Position numbers and translations under genes: made by a program. This document shows, in pieces, positions 27,937 to 37,426 of a stretch of DNA of 64,000 nucleotides. Every line of letters starts with the position of its first letter. Within the stretch, counting starts at the first letter, position 1. The notes under the pieces are model-generated. The model made no database searches. It was not told the origin of the DNA and saw only the letters and a program-made list of their open reading frames with translations. The stretch comes from Prevotella illustrans. Lineage in GTDB: Bacteria; Bacteroidota; Bacteroidia; Bacteroidales; Bacteroidaceae. Location: contig NZ_JAERMS010000008.1 in the NCBI RefSeq assembly GCF_017426725.1, positions 18,730-82,729 on the forward strand, given 5' to 3'.

Positions 27937-28862
27937 GGAGATACACAGCTCGGTTGCGGGACGAATGGAACCTTTTCGTGACCCGGTCGAAGAACGGAAC
28001 GTTCCTCTTCGACCGCGACTACATGGACTATCACCAACAGCGGTTTGCCGATTTCTCCCTTCTTTTCTATCTTAAAGACAGCCTTTACGCCATCCTGCCG
28101 GCCAATCGGGAAGGCAATATCTTGCGATCGCACGCCGGGTTGACCTACGGCGGCCTCGTCATGGACGCTCAGGCCACAGCCGCCAATACCGTCAGGCTCT
28201 TCGAGGAGCTGAACGCTTATCTGCGGACACAAGGGATTGAAAAGGTTATCTACAAGTGTATTCCTTGGGTTTATCACCGCATGGCGGCCGAAGAAGACCT
28301 GTATGCCATCTTCAGAACATGCCGGGCACGCCTTGTCGCCCGTGACATTGGCTCGGTCATAACCCGTGGCAGTGAGCAGAGATGGCAGCGCGTGCGTCGC
28401 AGAGCGGTCGATAGGGCCGACAAACAAGGTGTTGTCGTGCGACAATCAGACGACTTTGCGGGTTTCTGGGAGATACTGACAGAGAATCTTAATGCCAAAT
28501 ATGGCGTGCAACCGGTGCATAATTTGGACGAAATCAGCTTGCTCCACAGCCGTTTTCCCGACCATATCAAGCTCTATACAGCCACTGTCGATGGCGAACT
28601 ATTGGCCGGAGTGGTGCTCTATCTCACGCCGCAGGTGGCGCACGCGCAGTACAGTTCGGCCAGCGCCAAGGGCAAACAGTGGGGCGCTATCGACAAAATC
28701 TACAGTCAAATCATACCCGAAACATTGGCTGAATATCGCTATTTCGACTTCGGACGCTCCACGGAGAACCGGGGATTATATTTAAACGAGAATCTCATTT
28801 TTCAGAAAGAAGGCTACGGCGCCCGAGGTTTGTGTTGGGATTGGTACGAATGGAACGTATGA
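27924..28862 (+). CDS. FemAB-like GNAT acyltransferase
   Basis: 312 residues resembling the FemAB/BioF2-like double-GNAT proteins: an N-terminal domain with NGTFLFDRDYMDYH and SHAGLTYGGLVMD, and a C-terminal GNAT core with DGELLAGVVLYL, AQYSSASAKGKQWGAID and YFDFGRSTENRGLYLNE. Members acylate amino groups on sugars or peptides. In fdt/qdt pathways the last step is N-acetylation of the 3-amino sugar by a hexapeptide-repeat FdtC, and no hexapeptide protein is present here. This protein is therefore a candidate replacement; that is inference. It overlaps fdtA upstream and fdtB (ATGA) downstream. Confidence 0.7.
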   Translation: MFEIRRYTARLRDEWNLFVTRSKNGTFLFDRDYMDYHQQRFADFSLLFYLKDSLYAILPANREGNILRSHAGLTYGGLVMDAQATAANTVRLFEELNAYLRTQGIEKVIYKCIPWVYHRMAAEEDLYAIFRTCRARLVARDIGSVITRGSEQRWQRVRRRAVDRADKQGVVVRQSDDFAGFWEILTENLNAKYGVQPVHNLDEISLLHSRFPDHIKLYTATVDGELLAGVVLYLTPQVAHAQYSSASAKGKQWGAIDKIYSQIIPETLAEYRYFDFGRSTENRGLYLNENLIFQKEGYGARGLCWDWYEWNV

Positions 28863-29956
28863 AAATAGAATATCTTTCATTAAAAAAAATAACCGAACAA
28901 CATTCGGAAGAGATTCAAGAGGCGGCCAATCAGGTCGTTGCCTCAGGCTGGTATCTGCTTGGTGAGGCCACAAAAACGTTTGAAACGGCATATACCGACT
29001 ACATCGGAACTCGCCATTGCATTGGTTGCGGTAACGGACTCGACGCTTTGACGCTCATCTTTCGTGCCTACAAGGAGATGGGGAAGCTGAAAGAAGGCGA
29101 CGAAGTGATTGTGCCGGCCAACACTTACATTGCTTCCATCCTTGCCATTACCGAGAATGGACTGAAGCCTGTGCTGGTAGAACCGTATTATTCCTCGCTC
29201 GAGCTCGACGATTATCTCATGAAACGGGCCATCACCAATAAAACCCGAGCCGTGCTTTTGGTGCATCTCTACGGTCGTTGCGCCATGAACGAAGCCATTG
29301 CCGAGGTCTGTAAGCGCCACCAGTTGATGCTGATTGAAGACAACGCGCATGCGGCCGGCTGTACTTACAACCAACGAAAGACCGGTCATTTGGGCCATGC
29401 GGCCGGCCACAGCTTCTATCCGACGAAGAATCTTGGTGCCTTGGGCGATGCCGGAGCCGTGACGACGGACGATGACGAACTGGCTACGGTAGTCCGATCG
29501 CTGGGTAATTATGGTTCCGAACGTAAGTATTTCTATGCTCACAAGGGGCGTAACAGCCGCATCGACGAACTTCAGGCCGCTGTGCTGGACGTGAAATTGA
29601 AATACCTTGACCGTGAAAACCAACGCCGAAAGGATATTGCCGAATACATGATCGCTCATATCGACAATCCAGCCATCTCGCTGTCGTTCGACCCGATAGC
29701 CGACAACGTGCACCATATCTTTCCCGTTTTTTGCGACCGCCGCGACGACCTGCGACAATACCTACATGACAACGGTATCGAAACGGCCCTCCATTATCCC
29801 GTCGCGCCCCATCGCCAACGCTGCTACAAAAGTCTGAACAAACTCTCGTTTCCCGTCACCGAGAAACTGGCCCGCACCGAACTCAGTATTCCCTGCAACC
29901 CGACGCTGACCGACAATGAAGTGGAATACATCGTCGAAACGCTCAACCGATTCTGA
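28859..29956 (+). CDS. fdtB: DegT/DnrJ/EryC1-type sugar 3-aminotransferase (FdtB-like)
   Basis: 366 residues starting MKIEYLSLKKITEQH, with the ATG overlapping the previous stop. PLP-dependent features: CGNGLDALTLIF, VIVPANTYIAS, LIEDNAHAAGC, the PLP lysine in HSFYPTKNLGALGDAGAV, and RNSRIDELQAAVL. With an FdtA-type isomerase next door it should aminate the 3-keto-6-deoxysugar to a dTDP-3-amino-3,6-dideoxyhexose (Fuc3N or Qui3N). Last gene of the operon; no terminator hairpin is evident after it. Confidence is high for the family and lower for the exact sugar. Confidence 0.85.
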   Translation: MKIEYLSLKKITEQHSEEIQEAANQVVASGWYLLGEATKTFETAYTDYIGTRHCIGCGNGLDALTLIFRAYKEMGKLKEGDEVIVPANTYIASILAITENGLKPVLVEPYYSSLELDDYLMKRAITNKTRAVLLVHLYGRCAMNEAIAEVCKRHQLMLIEDNAHAAGCTYNQRKTGHLGHAAGHSFYPTKNLGALGDAGAVTTDDDELATVVRSLGNYGSERKYFYAHKGRNSRIDELQAAVLDVKLKYLDRENQRRKDIAEYMIAHIDNPAISLSFDPIADNVHHIFPVFCDRRDDLRQYLHDNGIETALHYPVAPHRQRCYKSLNKLSFPVTEKLARTELSIPCNPTLTDNEVEYIVETLNRF

Positions 29957-30114
29957 ATGACAGCCGCTCCCGGCAATAATAAGCAAACTATAATTGCATA
30001 TATTGCTGTCCGATAAACAAATTATAGCGATAAATCATGCCTTTTCGCCGTCCCGGCAAATGACGGCAGGCTTTCCGGGCTCTCGGAAGACATCAAGACA
30101 AAACAGATGTTAAA

Positions 30115-30196
30115 TGCAGAACCACTGCAAACGCCACGGCAAATGCCGGCAGACTTGCAGAACCTCTGCAAACATCCCGGCAAATGCCGACGACCT
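30115..30196 (+). repeat. 41-bp tandem duplication with palindromic CGGCAAATGCCG cores
   Basis: Two adjacent 41-base units (30115-30155, 30156-30196) share TGCAGAACC, CTGCAAAC and CGGCAAATGCCG. A partial third unit (CCCGGCAAATGACGGCAGG) lies at 30052-30070. Each unit holds two small dyads, GCAGA/TCTGC-like and CGGCA/TGCCG. The 653-base gap 29957-30609 otherwise holds only the short remnant at 30368-30520; no stable reading frame fits the repeats. Confidence 0.65.
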
Positions 30197-30367
30197 TTCC
30201 CGGCGCGCGGAAAACACCAAACCAAAAGGAATGTTTTTAGCAAGGGTTGTTATTTGGGGCAAAAAGTAAGCCACTACCGGCTATACATGCCTGTAGTATC
30301 GATAAATAAAGGCTTGCAGAACTGTCAATCAGTTTTTACCGGACACCAATAAATTGCATATTATCAG

Positions 30368-30520
30368 ATGAATGGATTTATAACAGCATTGTGTAGCAAT
30401 GCAAGAAATGGACGAATACCTGAGGAATATGATTTCTTCGGCTGTTTAATAGGCGAATGGGACATTGTGTGGAACGATCATTTTATGGTTTGGTATCACT
30501 CTCACGTGCGAAAAAGCTGA
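30368..30520 (+). pseudogene. Possible gene remnant or 50-codon small ORF
   Basis: A 50-codon frame starts MNGFITALCSNARNGRIPEE, continues YDFFGCLIGEWDIVWNDHF and stops at 30518. The text reads like the N-terminus of a soluble bacterial protein of a DUF1579-like kind (IGEWD-type motif), but it ends abruptly and the following 90 bases do not continue it. Seen: frame and composition. Inferred: a 5' fragment left by deletion or insertion at the edge of the SusCD island. It could also be a genuine small gene. Confidence 0.3.
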
Positions 30521-30609
30521 TATCGTCTTTCCCTGTTATAAAGAACCACAGACTATACTATGAGTTATCCCAAGATATGAATTCATAAAGCTACGTTAAA
30601 GATTAGGTT

Positions 30610-31125
30610 ATGATGCTTAATACCCTCCACAAGAGCGAATTTGAAAAACTATTCGATGAAAAATATAAGCAGCTTTATTATTTCGCCTTCGATTATCTGA
30701 AAGAAGGAGACGAATGTAGGGATATTGTAAGTGAAGTGTTCGCTGCAATCTGGAATAGGCGTTCGAAGATTGATAGAAAGAGAATCGACTCTTATTTGTA
30801 TTCAAGCGTGAGAAACAAGTGTATTGACCATCTGAGACAAAAGAACCGTATTCACAGAATGGTGAAAGAGTACCCACTCCTGTTCTGTGAAATAGATGAC
30901 GAAGACTGGCAAGAGAAAGAACAAAGGATTCAACTCATGCAGGCAGAAATAAAGAAAATGTCAAGCCGAACACGCTATGTATTGCATGAAAAATATTTCA
31001 ACGAGCGGTCATATAAGGAAATAGCCGATCTTTTGGGAATCTCGGTCGATGGCGTGAGTAAAATACTAACGAGGGCTTTCGCGCAACTAAGAAAAATATG
31101 TAATGCTAAAAACAGTGAAAAATAA
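30610..31125 (+). CDS. ECF-family RNA polymerase sigma factor
   Basis: 171 residues. Region 2: FEKLFDEKYKQLYYFAFDYL, DECRDIVSEVFAAIW, IDSYLYSSVRNKCIDHL. Region 4: SSRTRYVLHEKYFNERSYKE followed by IADLLGISVDGVSKILTRAF. This is the Bacteroidetes ECF type that pairs with FecR-like anti-sigma factors and SusC transducers. The next gene is such a FecR, 46 bases away. The ATG at 30610 is followed by another at 30613; either is possible. The region is visibly more AT-rich than the preceding sugar operon. Confidence 0.9.
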   Translation: MMLNTLHKSEFEKLFDEKYKQLYYFAFDYLKEGDECRDIVSEVFAAIWNRRSKIDRKRIDSYLYSSVRNKCIDHLRQKNRIHRMVKEYPLLFCEIDDEDWQEKEQRIQLMQAEIKKMSSRTRYVLHEKYFNERSYKEIADLLGISVDGVSKILTRAFAQLRKICNAKNSEK

Positions 31126-31171
31126 TACCTGAAAACGAAAAAGCCGGTTATATATTTAAAGAAATAAAGAA

Positions 31172-32206
31172 ATGGAAAAATCTACCGAAGATATAAATAA
31201 AGCAAAGCATACTGAACAGATAAATCGTGAAATGCTGGAGTTTCGGAGTGCTGTTTTGCGTGAATGTGCGCCTAAACCTGATGTTAAATCAGAGTGGAAA
31301 CGATTCAGCCGGTATATGGAAATAAATACGGATACAGGCCAAAAGAAGCGTCGGAAAACCATTATATGGCGTTTCTTTTTTGGAATTGTTACCTCTGCTG
31401 CCGTCTTACTGTTGTTTTTCATTCTTACAAATAAGCCGGAACGATTAAATTCGGTCCGTGTATTTAGCGCTTCCCATACAGCGAAGGAGGTAGTATTAGC
31501 AGCTGATAATGGTGAAAAAAAAGCCATTAAAAATCATGCTATGTCGTTCCGGAAGTCTCCTGCCAAGGCTTCTGCTCGTATGTTTACATTGATTACACCC
31601 CGTGGAAAGGATTGTCAAGCAACTCTTCCGGACGGAACGAAAGTATGGATGAATGCTGATAGCAAGCTCACATTCCCCAAGACATTTACAGAGAACAAAC
31701 GAATAGTAACATTACAAGGTGAAGCCTATTTTGAAGTAGCTAAAGAATACGGACGTCAGTTTGAAGTAAGAACTGACTTTTTTACAGCGATTGTATATGG
31801 TACAACGTTCAACTTGTGTGCTTATTCGGCTGGTAATGCTAATATAGTGCTGATCGAAGGCAGTGTAGCAATAGGTAACGGGAAAGTGTTCCGAACAATT
31901 AAACCGGGCGAAATGGCATGCTGGAAGAGCAATAAAAGTTTTACCGTGACAGAAGTAGATACTTATTCATACATTCAAAGGCGTAATGGTTTTTTTTATT
32001 TCGACAATCAGTCGCTGTTCGAAATCATGCAGGAATTAGGCAGATGGTATAATGTCAATATCATGTTTGATGATCCTCAGAAAATGAATGTGCGTTTACA
32101 TTTCGTTGCAAATCGGAAAAATAAGTTGCAAGAAGCGATTAAAAATCTGAACGAGTTAGGTGTGATACATATCGAACAGGAACATGGAACAGTGATTATC
32201 AGATAG
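31172..32206 (+). CDS. FecR-family anti-sigma factor
   Basis: 344 residues: a cytoplasmic N-terminus of about 65 residues that should bind the sigma factor, one transmembrane helix (FFFGIVTSAAVLLLFFIL), then a periplasmic FecR domain (LPDGTKVWMNADSKLTFPKTF, GEAYFEVAKE, VYGTTFNLCAY) and a C-terminal DUF4974 (FDNQSLFEIMQELGRWYNVN). It relays a signal from the outer-membrane SusC to release the sigma factor. Placement between the sigma factor and the STN-bearing SusC completes a cell-surface signalling set. Confidence 0.9.
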   Translation: MEKSTEDINKAKHTEQINREMLEFRSAVLRECAPKPDVKSEWKRFSRYMEINTDTGQKKRRKTIIWRFFFGIVTSAAVLLLFFILTNKPERLNSVRVFSASHTAKEVVLAADNGEKKAIKNHAMSFRKSPAKASARMFTLITPRGKDCQATLPDGTKVWMNADSKLTFPKTFTENKRIVTLQGEAYFEVAKEYGRQFEVRTDFFTAIVYGTTFNLCAYSAGNANIVLIEGSVAIGNGKVFRTIKPGEMACWKSNKSFTVTEVDTYSYIQRRNGFFYFDNQSLFEIMQELGRWYNVNIMFDDPQKMNVRLHFVANRKNKLQEAIKNLNELGVIHIEQEHGTVIIR

Positions 32207-32335
32207 AAAAATCAATCGAAGAAACTGATTCTATCTTTTTATTGTACCGATTTCGCTTTTTCTCTGTATTACTTATAGAATAGTTCCCGATGGAACCGCC
32301 TTTTATAAATATCAACCATGTAAAATGTATAAATT

Positions 32336-35300
32336 ATGAGAAAGACCAAATTCCTCTCGGTGATCCTGGGCTTAATTCTGTCTCTAATAGCCTTGGAAAC
32401 AAACGCGCAAGGCAAGAAAATCTCGCTGACACTCAACAAGGTTACCCTTCCTGTAGCTTTACGTCAAGTTGAAGTGCAATCTGGGTACTATAAAATCAAT
32501 TACTCTTATGATGAAGTGAGTAAGTACACCGTTACGACTACCATTAAAGGAGCAACTGCACCGGAAGCAGTCAAGACTATCCTCAACGGGTTGCCTTTCA
32601 TTTCTTCTGTGAATAACGAGTTTATCCAGATACGTAAGACCAACCAAGCATCTGTATCGAAGTTACCCAATACCGTCAGCGGACGGGTTCTCGATTCAGA
32701 CGGAGAACCGCTCGTCGGCGTTACAGTGAAGGTTGTGGGCACTTCGAATGGTACGGTTACCGATGTTGATGGTAACTACAGTCTGTCAGGAGTGGCACCT
32801 AACCAAGCATTGTCGTTCTCGTATATCGGAAAGAAGACACTCGAACGCAAAGCTCCTTCTTCGAGAAATGTTATTATTCTGCATGATGAGTCAAACACGT
32901 TCAGTGACGTTATCGTGACCGGTTATCAGACAATTTCACGTGAACGGGCTACAGGCTCGTTCGGAACAATGAATTCCCAGCAACTCGACTCGAAGCTTAA
33001 CGCTAATCTGAAGAATATTATAGAAGGCCAAATAGCAGGCGTAGTGCTCGATAAAGACGGTAATATCTCGATCCGAGGAATCTCCACTCTCATCGCCGAA
33101 TCCAATCCACTGGTTGTTGTCGACGGCTATCCGACAGAGCTATCGCTAAGTGATCTCAACCCTGATAATATCGAGAATATCACTGTGCTAAAGGATGGTG
33201 TGGCCGCGTCTATCTATGGTTCACGTGCCGCCAATGGTGTGATTGTCGTGACAACCAAGTTGGAAAAGCGTGGAAAAGCTACACTCAGTTACAAGGGATC
33301 ATTCCGTTTTGAAACTAAACCTAATCTTGACTATCTCCATCAGACATCTACTTCTGATTTCATCGATGCCGAACTGGCGCTTTATAATCTCTCACCGACC
33401 AGTACAACGTATTCTTTAGCGAACAAATCGGTTTACCAGAGTCCGGTCAATAAGATGCTCACAATGCACAGAGCAGGACTGATGACCGACGAAGAGTTCA
33501 ATAGTCAGATCAATGCACTACGTCAGATCAACGGGCTGAAAGATGTAGAAAAGAATATGTTTCGCACGGCTTTTACGCAGACGCATAATCTCCGGCTCAG
33601 TGGTGGCAATGAAATGAACCGCTATAATCTGGTCTTAAACTACATGAACAACCGTTCTTCATTCATCAACACACATGATAACCGGTTGCTACTCGACCTC
33701 AAAAATGAGTGGAGTCCATACAAATTCCTCAAGATTGGCATCACTGCAGGTATCAATTATTCACGCTCTCGATCGCCGATCGCAAACTGGGATCTGGTTA
33801 CAGGAATGACCCAATTTTTCCGCCCTTATGAAAGAGTGGTAGATGAAAACGGTAATTTGACTAAGCTCCATTCCACCAGTTATGCTGTAGATGAGTTGTA
33901 TAAGAAATACAGCGGGCTAAAGAATACCGACTACAATCCCATCCAAGAAGCCTACGACAGTTACAATACGGCTCAGAAATTCTCCATGCAGTTCAGTAGT
34001 TTTCTAAAGTTCAACATCACGAGCGATCTCTCTGCTGAAGTCGGAGGAAATTGGTCGCGCGGCAATATCATCGAAAAGAGTATCTACGAAGAGAATAGCT
34101 ACATGATGCGGTTGTCGTATAACAACAGTACATCTATCAGCACTCCATCCTATCATTATGTACCTAATGGCGACATGATCAATGAAAAGCGTTATACGAA
34201 TGAGAACTGGACGCTTCGCACGCAAATTAACTACACACACGATTTCGACAAGCATCATGTCAGTGCATTAGCCGGTAACGAGATCAGAAGAATCACCAGT
34301 GATAATAACCAGTATGAAACAAGACTCGGTTACAATCAAATAGCCGGTACATATACGCCTATCAACATTAAGGATTTCAAGACCAACAGTTACATGCAGG
34401 ATATGATCTATTCTGTGATACCAATAGCTTATTATGTGAATTACGGCTCTTATGGGTATGCAGACCGTCGTTTTGTTTCTTGGTATTTCAACGGATCATA
34501 CGAATATGATAACCGTTATCTGGTCAGCGGAAGTATTCGTGAAGACCTTACCAACTTTTTCGGAACCGATCCAAAATATCGTCATAAGCCCATTTGGTCT
34601 GTTGGGGGTACATGGAAAATCAAGAATGAAGCTTTTTTTAATATTCCTTGGATCAACAGAATGAATCTTCGCGCCTCTTATGGTATCAACGGAAACATTT
34701 CATTAACCGAAGGTCCTGACTTGATTTTATCCACAGGCAACTATAGTAGCGATACGGAAGGAATCTCGTATGGTATTGCCTCGTTTCCCAACAATCAACT
34801 CCGGTGGGAAAAAACGGCCACGACGAATGTGGGATTCGACGTGGATATGCTTGATAATAGGTTAGGATTTACTTTCGACTATTATCTGAAAAAGAGTACA
34901 GACTTGTTGGCTAACGACGCCACGGATCCAACGACCGGTGCTTTGAAGATGAATAAGAATGTCGGAGCCATTGATAACAACGGTTACGAATTATCCATTC
35001 ATGGAACACCCATTAGCAATAAAAATTTGAAATGGGATGTGGTTTACAATATTTCATTCAATCATAGCAAAGTGAAGAAGTATAATGTTTCCCGACTTTA
35101 CCCTACAGCTTGGGCTTGGACGAGTCCGATTCACGCCGAAGGATATCCCATGTACAGTCTGTTCGGCTACCAGTTTGCCGGGCTGAATAATAAAGGAGAA
35201 GCTATGGTTTACGCGGCAGATGGAGCTAAGAAATTAGCTTCAGCTGTAACTGTTGATGATATTCACTATTTGGGAACAACTGTTCCAAAAACAGAGATGT

Positions 35301-35788
35301 CTTTTACGAACAACTTTACATATCGCGACTTCAACCTTTCTTTCATGCTCATCGGCAAGTTCGGACATAAATACCGCAAAGATGTATTTCATGGAGCGAA
35401 CTATTTGAATAGGCATTTCCCAGAGAGATGGCAAAAGCAGGGAGACGAAAACCATACAATCTATCCGGTACTGAAAAGTTGGAGTATGGATACTTTTTAT
35501 TTCCCGTTCTGCGATGTGAATATTGGAAATGCAAGTTATGTGAAACTTCGCGACGTCACACTGACATATACCGTCCCGTCCAATCTCATCTACCACATCA
35601 GAATGTCAGATGCACGCATCTATCTGCAGGCACGCAATCTGTTCAGAATCACCGCTTCTGATTGCGATATCGATCCTGAAACCTATGAGAACAATATGAC
35701 CGGCAGAATGGGAGCTTCTTCTAATGCCGGCTATACGGTGCTTCCTATGAATCCGGAATTTTACATTGGCCTTTCCTTTTGTTTCTAA
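32336..35788 (+). CDS. SusC/RagA-family TonB-dependent transporter with STN signalling domain
   Basis: 1150 residues. Signal peptide (VILGLILSLIALETNAQ), then an STN domain (ISLTLNKVTLPVALRQVE... to about residue 100) that touches FecR, a carboxypeptidase-like domain (VSGRVLDSDGEPLVGVTVKV), a TonB-dependent plug (LKNIIEGQIAGVVLDKDGNI, NPLVVVDGYP, YGSRAANGVIVV) and a large barrel ending in YIGLSFCF. The STN domain marks it as a transducer that senses its own cargo. It imports a ligand through the outer membrane with the SusD lipoprotein downstream. Cargo is unknown: no glycoside hydrolase or peptidase is linked. Confidence 0.93.
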   Translation: MRKTKFLSVILGLILSLIALETNAQGKKISLTLNKVTLPVALRQVEVQSGYYKINYSYDEVSKYTVTTTIKGATAPEAVKTILNGLPFISSVNNEFIQIRKTNQASVSKLPNTVSGRVLDSDGEPLVGVTVKVVGTSNGTVTDVDGNYSLSGVAPNQALSFSYIGKKTLERKAPSSRNVIILHDESNTFSDVIVTGYQTISRERATGSFGTMNSQQLDSKLNANLKNIIEGQIAGVVLDKDGNISIRGISTLIAESNPLVVVDGYPTELSLSDLNPDNIENITVLKDGVAASIYGSRAANGVIVVTTKLEKRGKATLSYKGSFRFETKPNLDYLHQTSTSDFIDAELALYNLSPTSTTYSLANKSVYQSPVNKMLTMHRAGLMTDEEFNSQINALRQINGLKDVEKNMFRTAFTQTHNLRLSGGNEMNRYNLVLNYMNNRSSFINTHDNRLLLDLKNEWSPYKFLKIGITAGINYSRSRSPIANWDLVTGMTQFFRPYERVVDENGNLTKLHSTSYAVDELYKKYSGLKNTDYNPIQEAYDSYNTAQKFSMQFSSFLKFNITSDLSAEVGGNWSRGNIIEKSIYEENSYMMRLSYNNSTSISTPSYHYVPNGDMINEKRYTNENWTLRTQINYTHDFDKHHVSALAGNEIRRITSDNNQYETRLGYNQIAGTYTPINIKDFKTNSYMQDMIYSVIPIAYYVNYGSYGYADRRFVSWYFNGSYEYDNRYLVSGSIREDLTNFFGTDPKYRHKPIWSVGGTWKIKNEAFFNIPWINRMNLRASYGINGNISLTEGPDLILSTGNYSSDTEGISYGIASFPNNQLRWEKTATTNVGFDVDMLDNRLGFTFDYYLKKSTDLLANDATDPTTGALKMNKNVGAIDNNGYELSIHGTPISNKNLKWDVVYNISFNHSKVKKYNVSRLYPTAWAWTSPIHAEGYPMYSLFGYQFAGLNNKGEAMVYAADGAKKLASAVTVDDIHYLGTTVPKTEMSFTNNFTYRDFNLSFMLIGKFGHKYRKDVFHGANYLNRHFPERWQKQGDENHTIYPVLKSWSMDTFYFPFCDVNIGNASYVKLRDVTLTYTVPSNLIYHIRMSDARIYLQARNLFRITASDCDIDPETYENNMTGRMGASSNAGYTVLPMNPEFYIGLSFCF

Positions 35789-35800
35789 AATCTTACTAAT

Positions 35801-37369
35801 ATGAAAAGAATATTCAATTTAATCATTATAATATTAAGTGGAATTCTCATTTCCTCTTGTAGTGACTATTTGGATGTCAAACCTGTGGGCAAGATGATAC
35901 CGACCGAGATTTCACAGTTTGAGAATCTATTGAACAATGAACTCACCCTACAATTTTTTATGTATGACAACAATAACGGTTGTTTTTATGCAGCTATGGG
36001 TGACAATCTTGAGATTAGCGAAAATCAGCTCAATTATCAATATACAGCCACTTTTCCTAATTTAGACATCCTTGCAGCTTATATCTTTTATTCGCCGATT
36101 ATGCGTCTGACTGTAACTCCTTTCACATGGACCTACAGCTATCGAGCAATCGGATATTTTAATAATGTCGTGGATGGTATCTCCAAGATCGACAAGGAAT
36201 CGGAATATGCTAAAAGTATTATCGCCGAAGCCAAAGCGGGTAGGGCATGGCTGTACATGAATCTTGCTCTCACTTATGGTCCCATGTATGATCCGAATGG
36301 CAAGAATGACACAAAGGTGATACCGTGCCGGACTTCAGGTGATCCTACTACTCCTAACAGAGACTTATCGACAACCGATGAAATCTTTAAGCAAGTGAAG
36401 GAAGATCTGGACTACGCATGTGCGAATTGCCCACTGAATATCAGTAATCCAAGTCGCGTCAACCGTACTTGTGCCTATGGCTTGCGTGCCGAATACTATA
36501 TGTATATGAGAGATTGGAAAAATATGCAGGCTGATTGTAAGAAAGCCTGGGAGTTAGCTTTAAATGATCGAAAAAGTGTAGAGAAAATGCTATACGACTT
36601 TCGTGACTTCCATTATGAGGCAACAACGCCCGTCAGTGTAGACCCTGGCGTTTCCCCAGAAACAGCGATGACTTTCCGGGGGCCTGACAATGACTTTGCC
36701 AAAACACGCAATAAGGAAAATCTACTTTTCAGGTATGCCCCTTACAGCTACTCTTCTGCCAAGTTCTATCCATCAGCTGATTGGAAATCATTGTTTGACA
36801 AAGACTGCGATTTAAGATGGAAATTGTTTGCCCTCAATTATCCCGGCTATTCGACGACGGTTGGAACCGTAAAATACGATGATGGCATTCGACTTGTCTA
36901 TTTCCGTGATAAGAACCTCAATACGACCGAAGCACTCACCTATCCATTACTCATCTTGATGAAAGCTGAGGCTGAAGCACGAACAGGAAATCTCCAGACA
37001 GCTCTTGCCGACTTGAATCTGTTGCGCAAATACCGCTATGATTTAGGGAAAGGAGTTACAACCGATTTGCCCGGCGGATCTGCACTTAATCAAGAGCAGT
37101 TGCTGAATGAGATCCTTGCGGAACGTCGTCGCGAACAGCCGATGGCTACATTTCAGCGTACATTAGACCTTAAGCGCTATGCCTTAGATATCGGTAAGCC
37201 TTGGAGCAAAGCGACCATTGTGCACACCTGTGGCAATAAGAATTACAGTAAAGCAATCTCGGATCCGTATTTTCAGTCGCTTCCTATTGACAACGCGATC
37301 TTAAAATACAATCCACAATGGGCTATTCCGGAGAATACGGAGATTTTCGATCCGATATCGGCAAAATAG
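35801..37369 (+). CDS. SusD/RagB-family surface lipoprotein
   Basis: 522 residues, with a lipoprotein signal peptide whose lipobox is LISSCS, then SDYLDVKPVGKMIPTE, the standard SusD N-terminus. Helical TPR-like text follows (AKAGRAWLYMNLALTYG, LRAEYYMYMRDWKNM) and a C-terminal SusD region (LNEILAERRREQPMATFQRTLDLKRY). SusD caps the SusC barrel and captures cargo on the cell surface. It starts 12 bases after the SusC stop. Confidence 0.93.
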   Translation: MKRIFNLIIIILSGILISSCSDYLDVKPVGKMIPTEISQFENLLNNELTLQFFMYDNNNGCFYAAMGDNLEISENQLNYQYTATFPNLDILAAYIFYSPIMRLTVTPFTWTYSYRAIGYFNNVVDGISKIDKESEYAKSIIAEAKAGRAWLYMNLALTYGPMYDPNGKNDTKVIPCRTSGDPTTPNRDLSTTDEIFKQVKEDLDYACANCPLNISNPSRVNRTCAYGLRAEYYMYMRDWKNMQADCKKAWELALNDRKSVEKMLYDFRDFHYEATTPVSVDPGVSPETAMTFRGPDNDFAKTRNKENLLFRYAPYSYSSAKFYPSADWKSLFDKDCDLRWKLFALNYPGYSTTVGTVKYDDGIRLVYFRDKNLNTTEALTYPLLILMKAEAEARTGNLQTALADLNLLRKYRYDLGKGVTTDLPGGSALNQEQLLNEILAERRREQPMATFQRTLDLKRYALDIGKPWSKATIVHTCGNKNYSKAISDPYFQSLPIDNAILKYNPQWAIPENTEIFDPISAK

Positions 37370-37426
37370 GAAATAAAAGACAAAAAATAAAAAGATTATA
37401 GTAACATCTTATTTTTTATGGGAACA

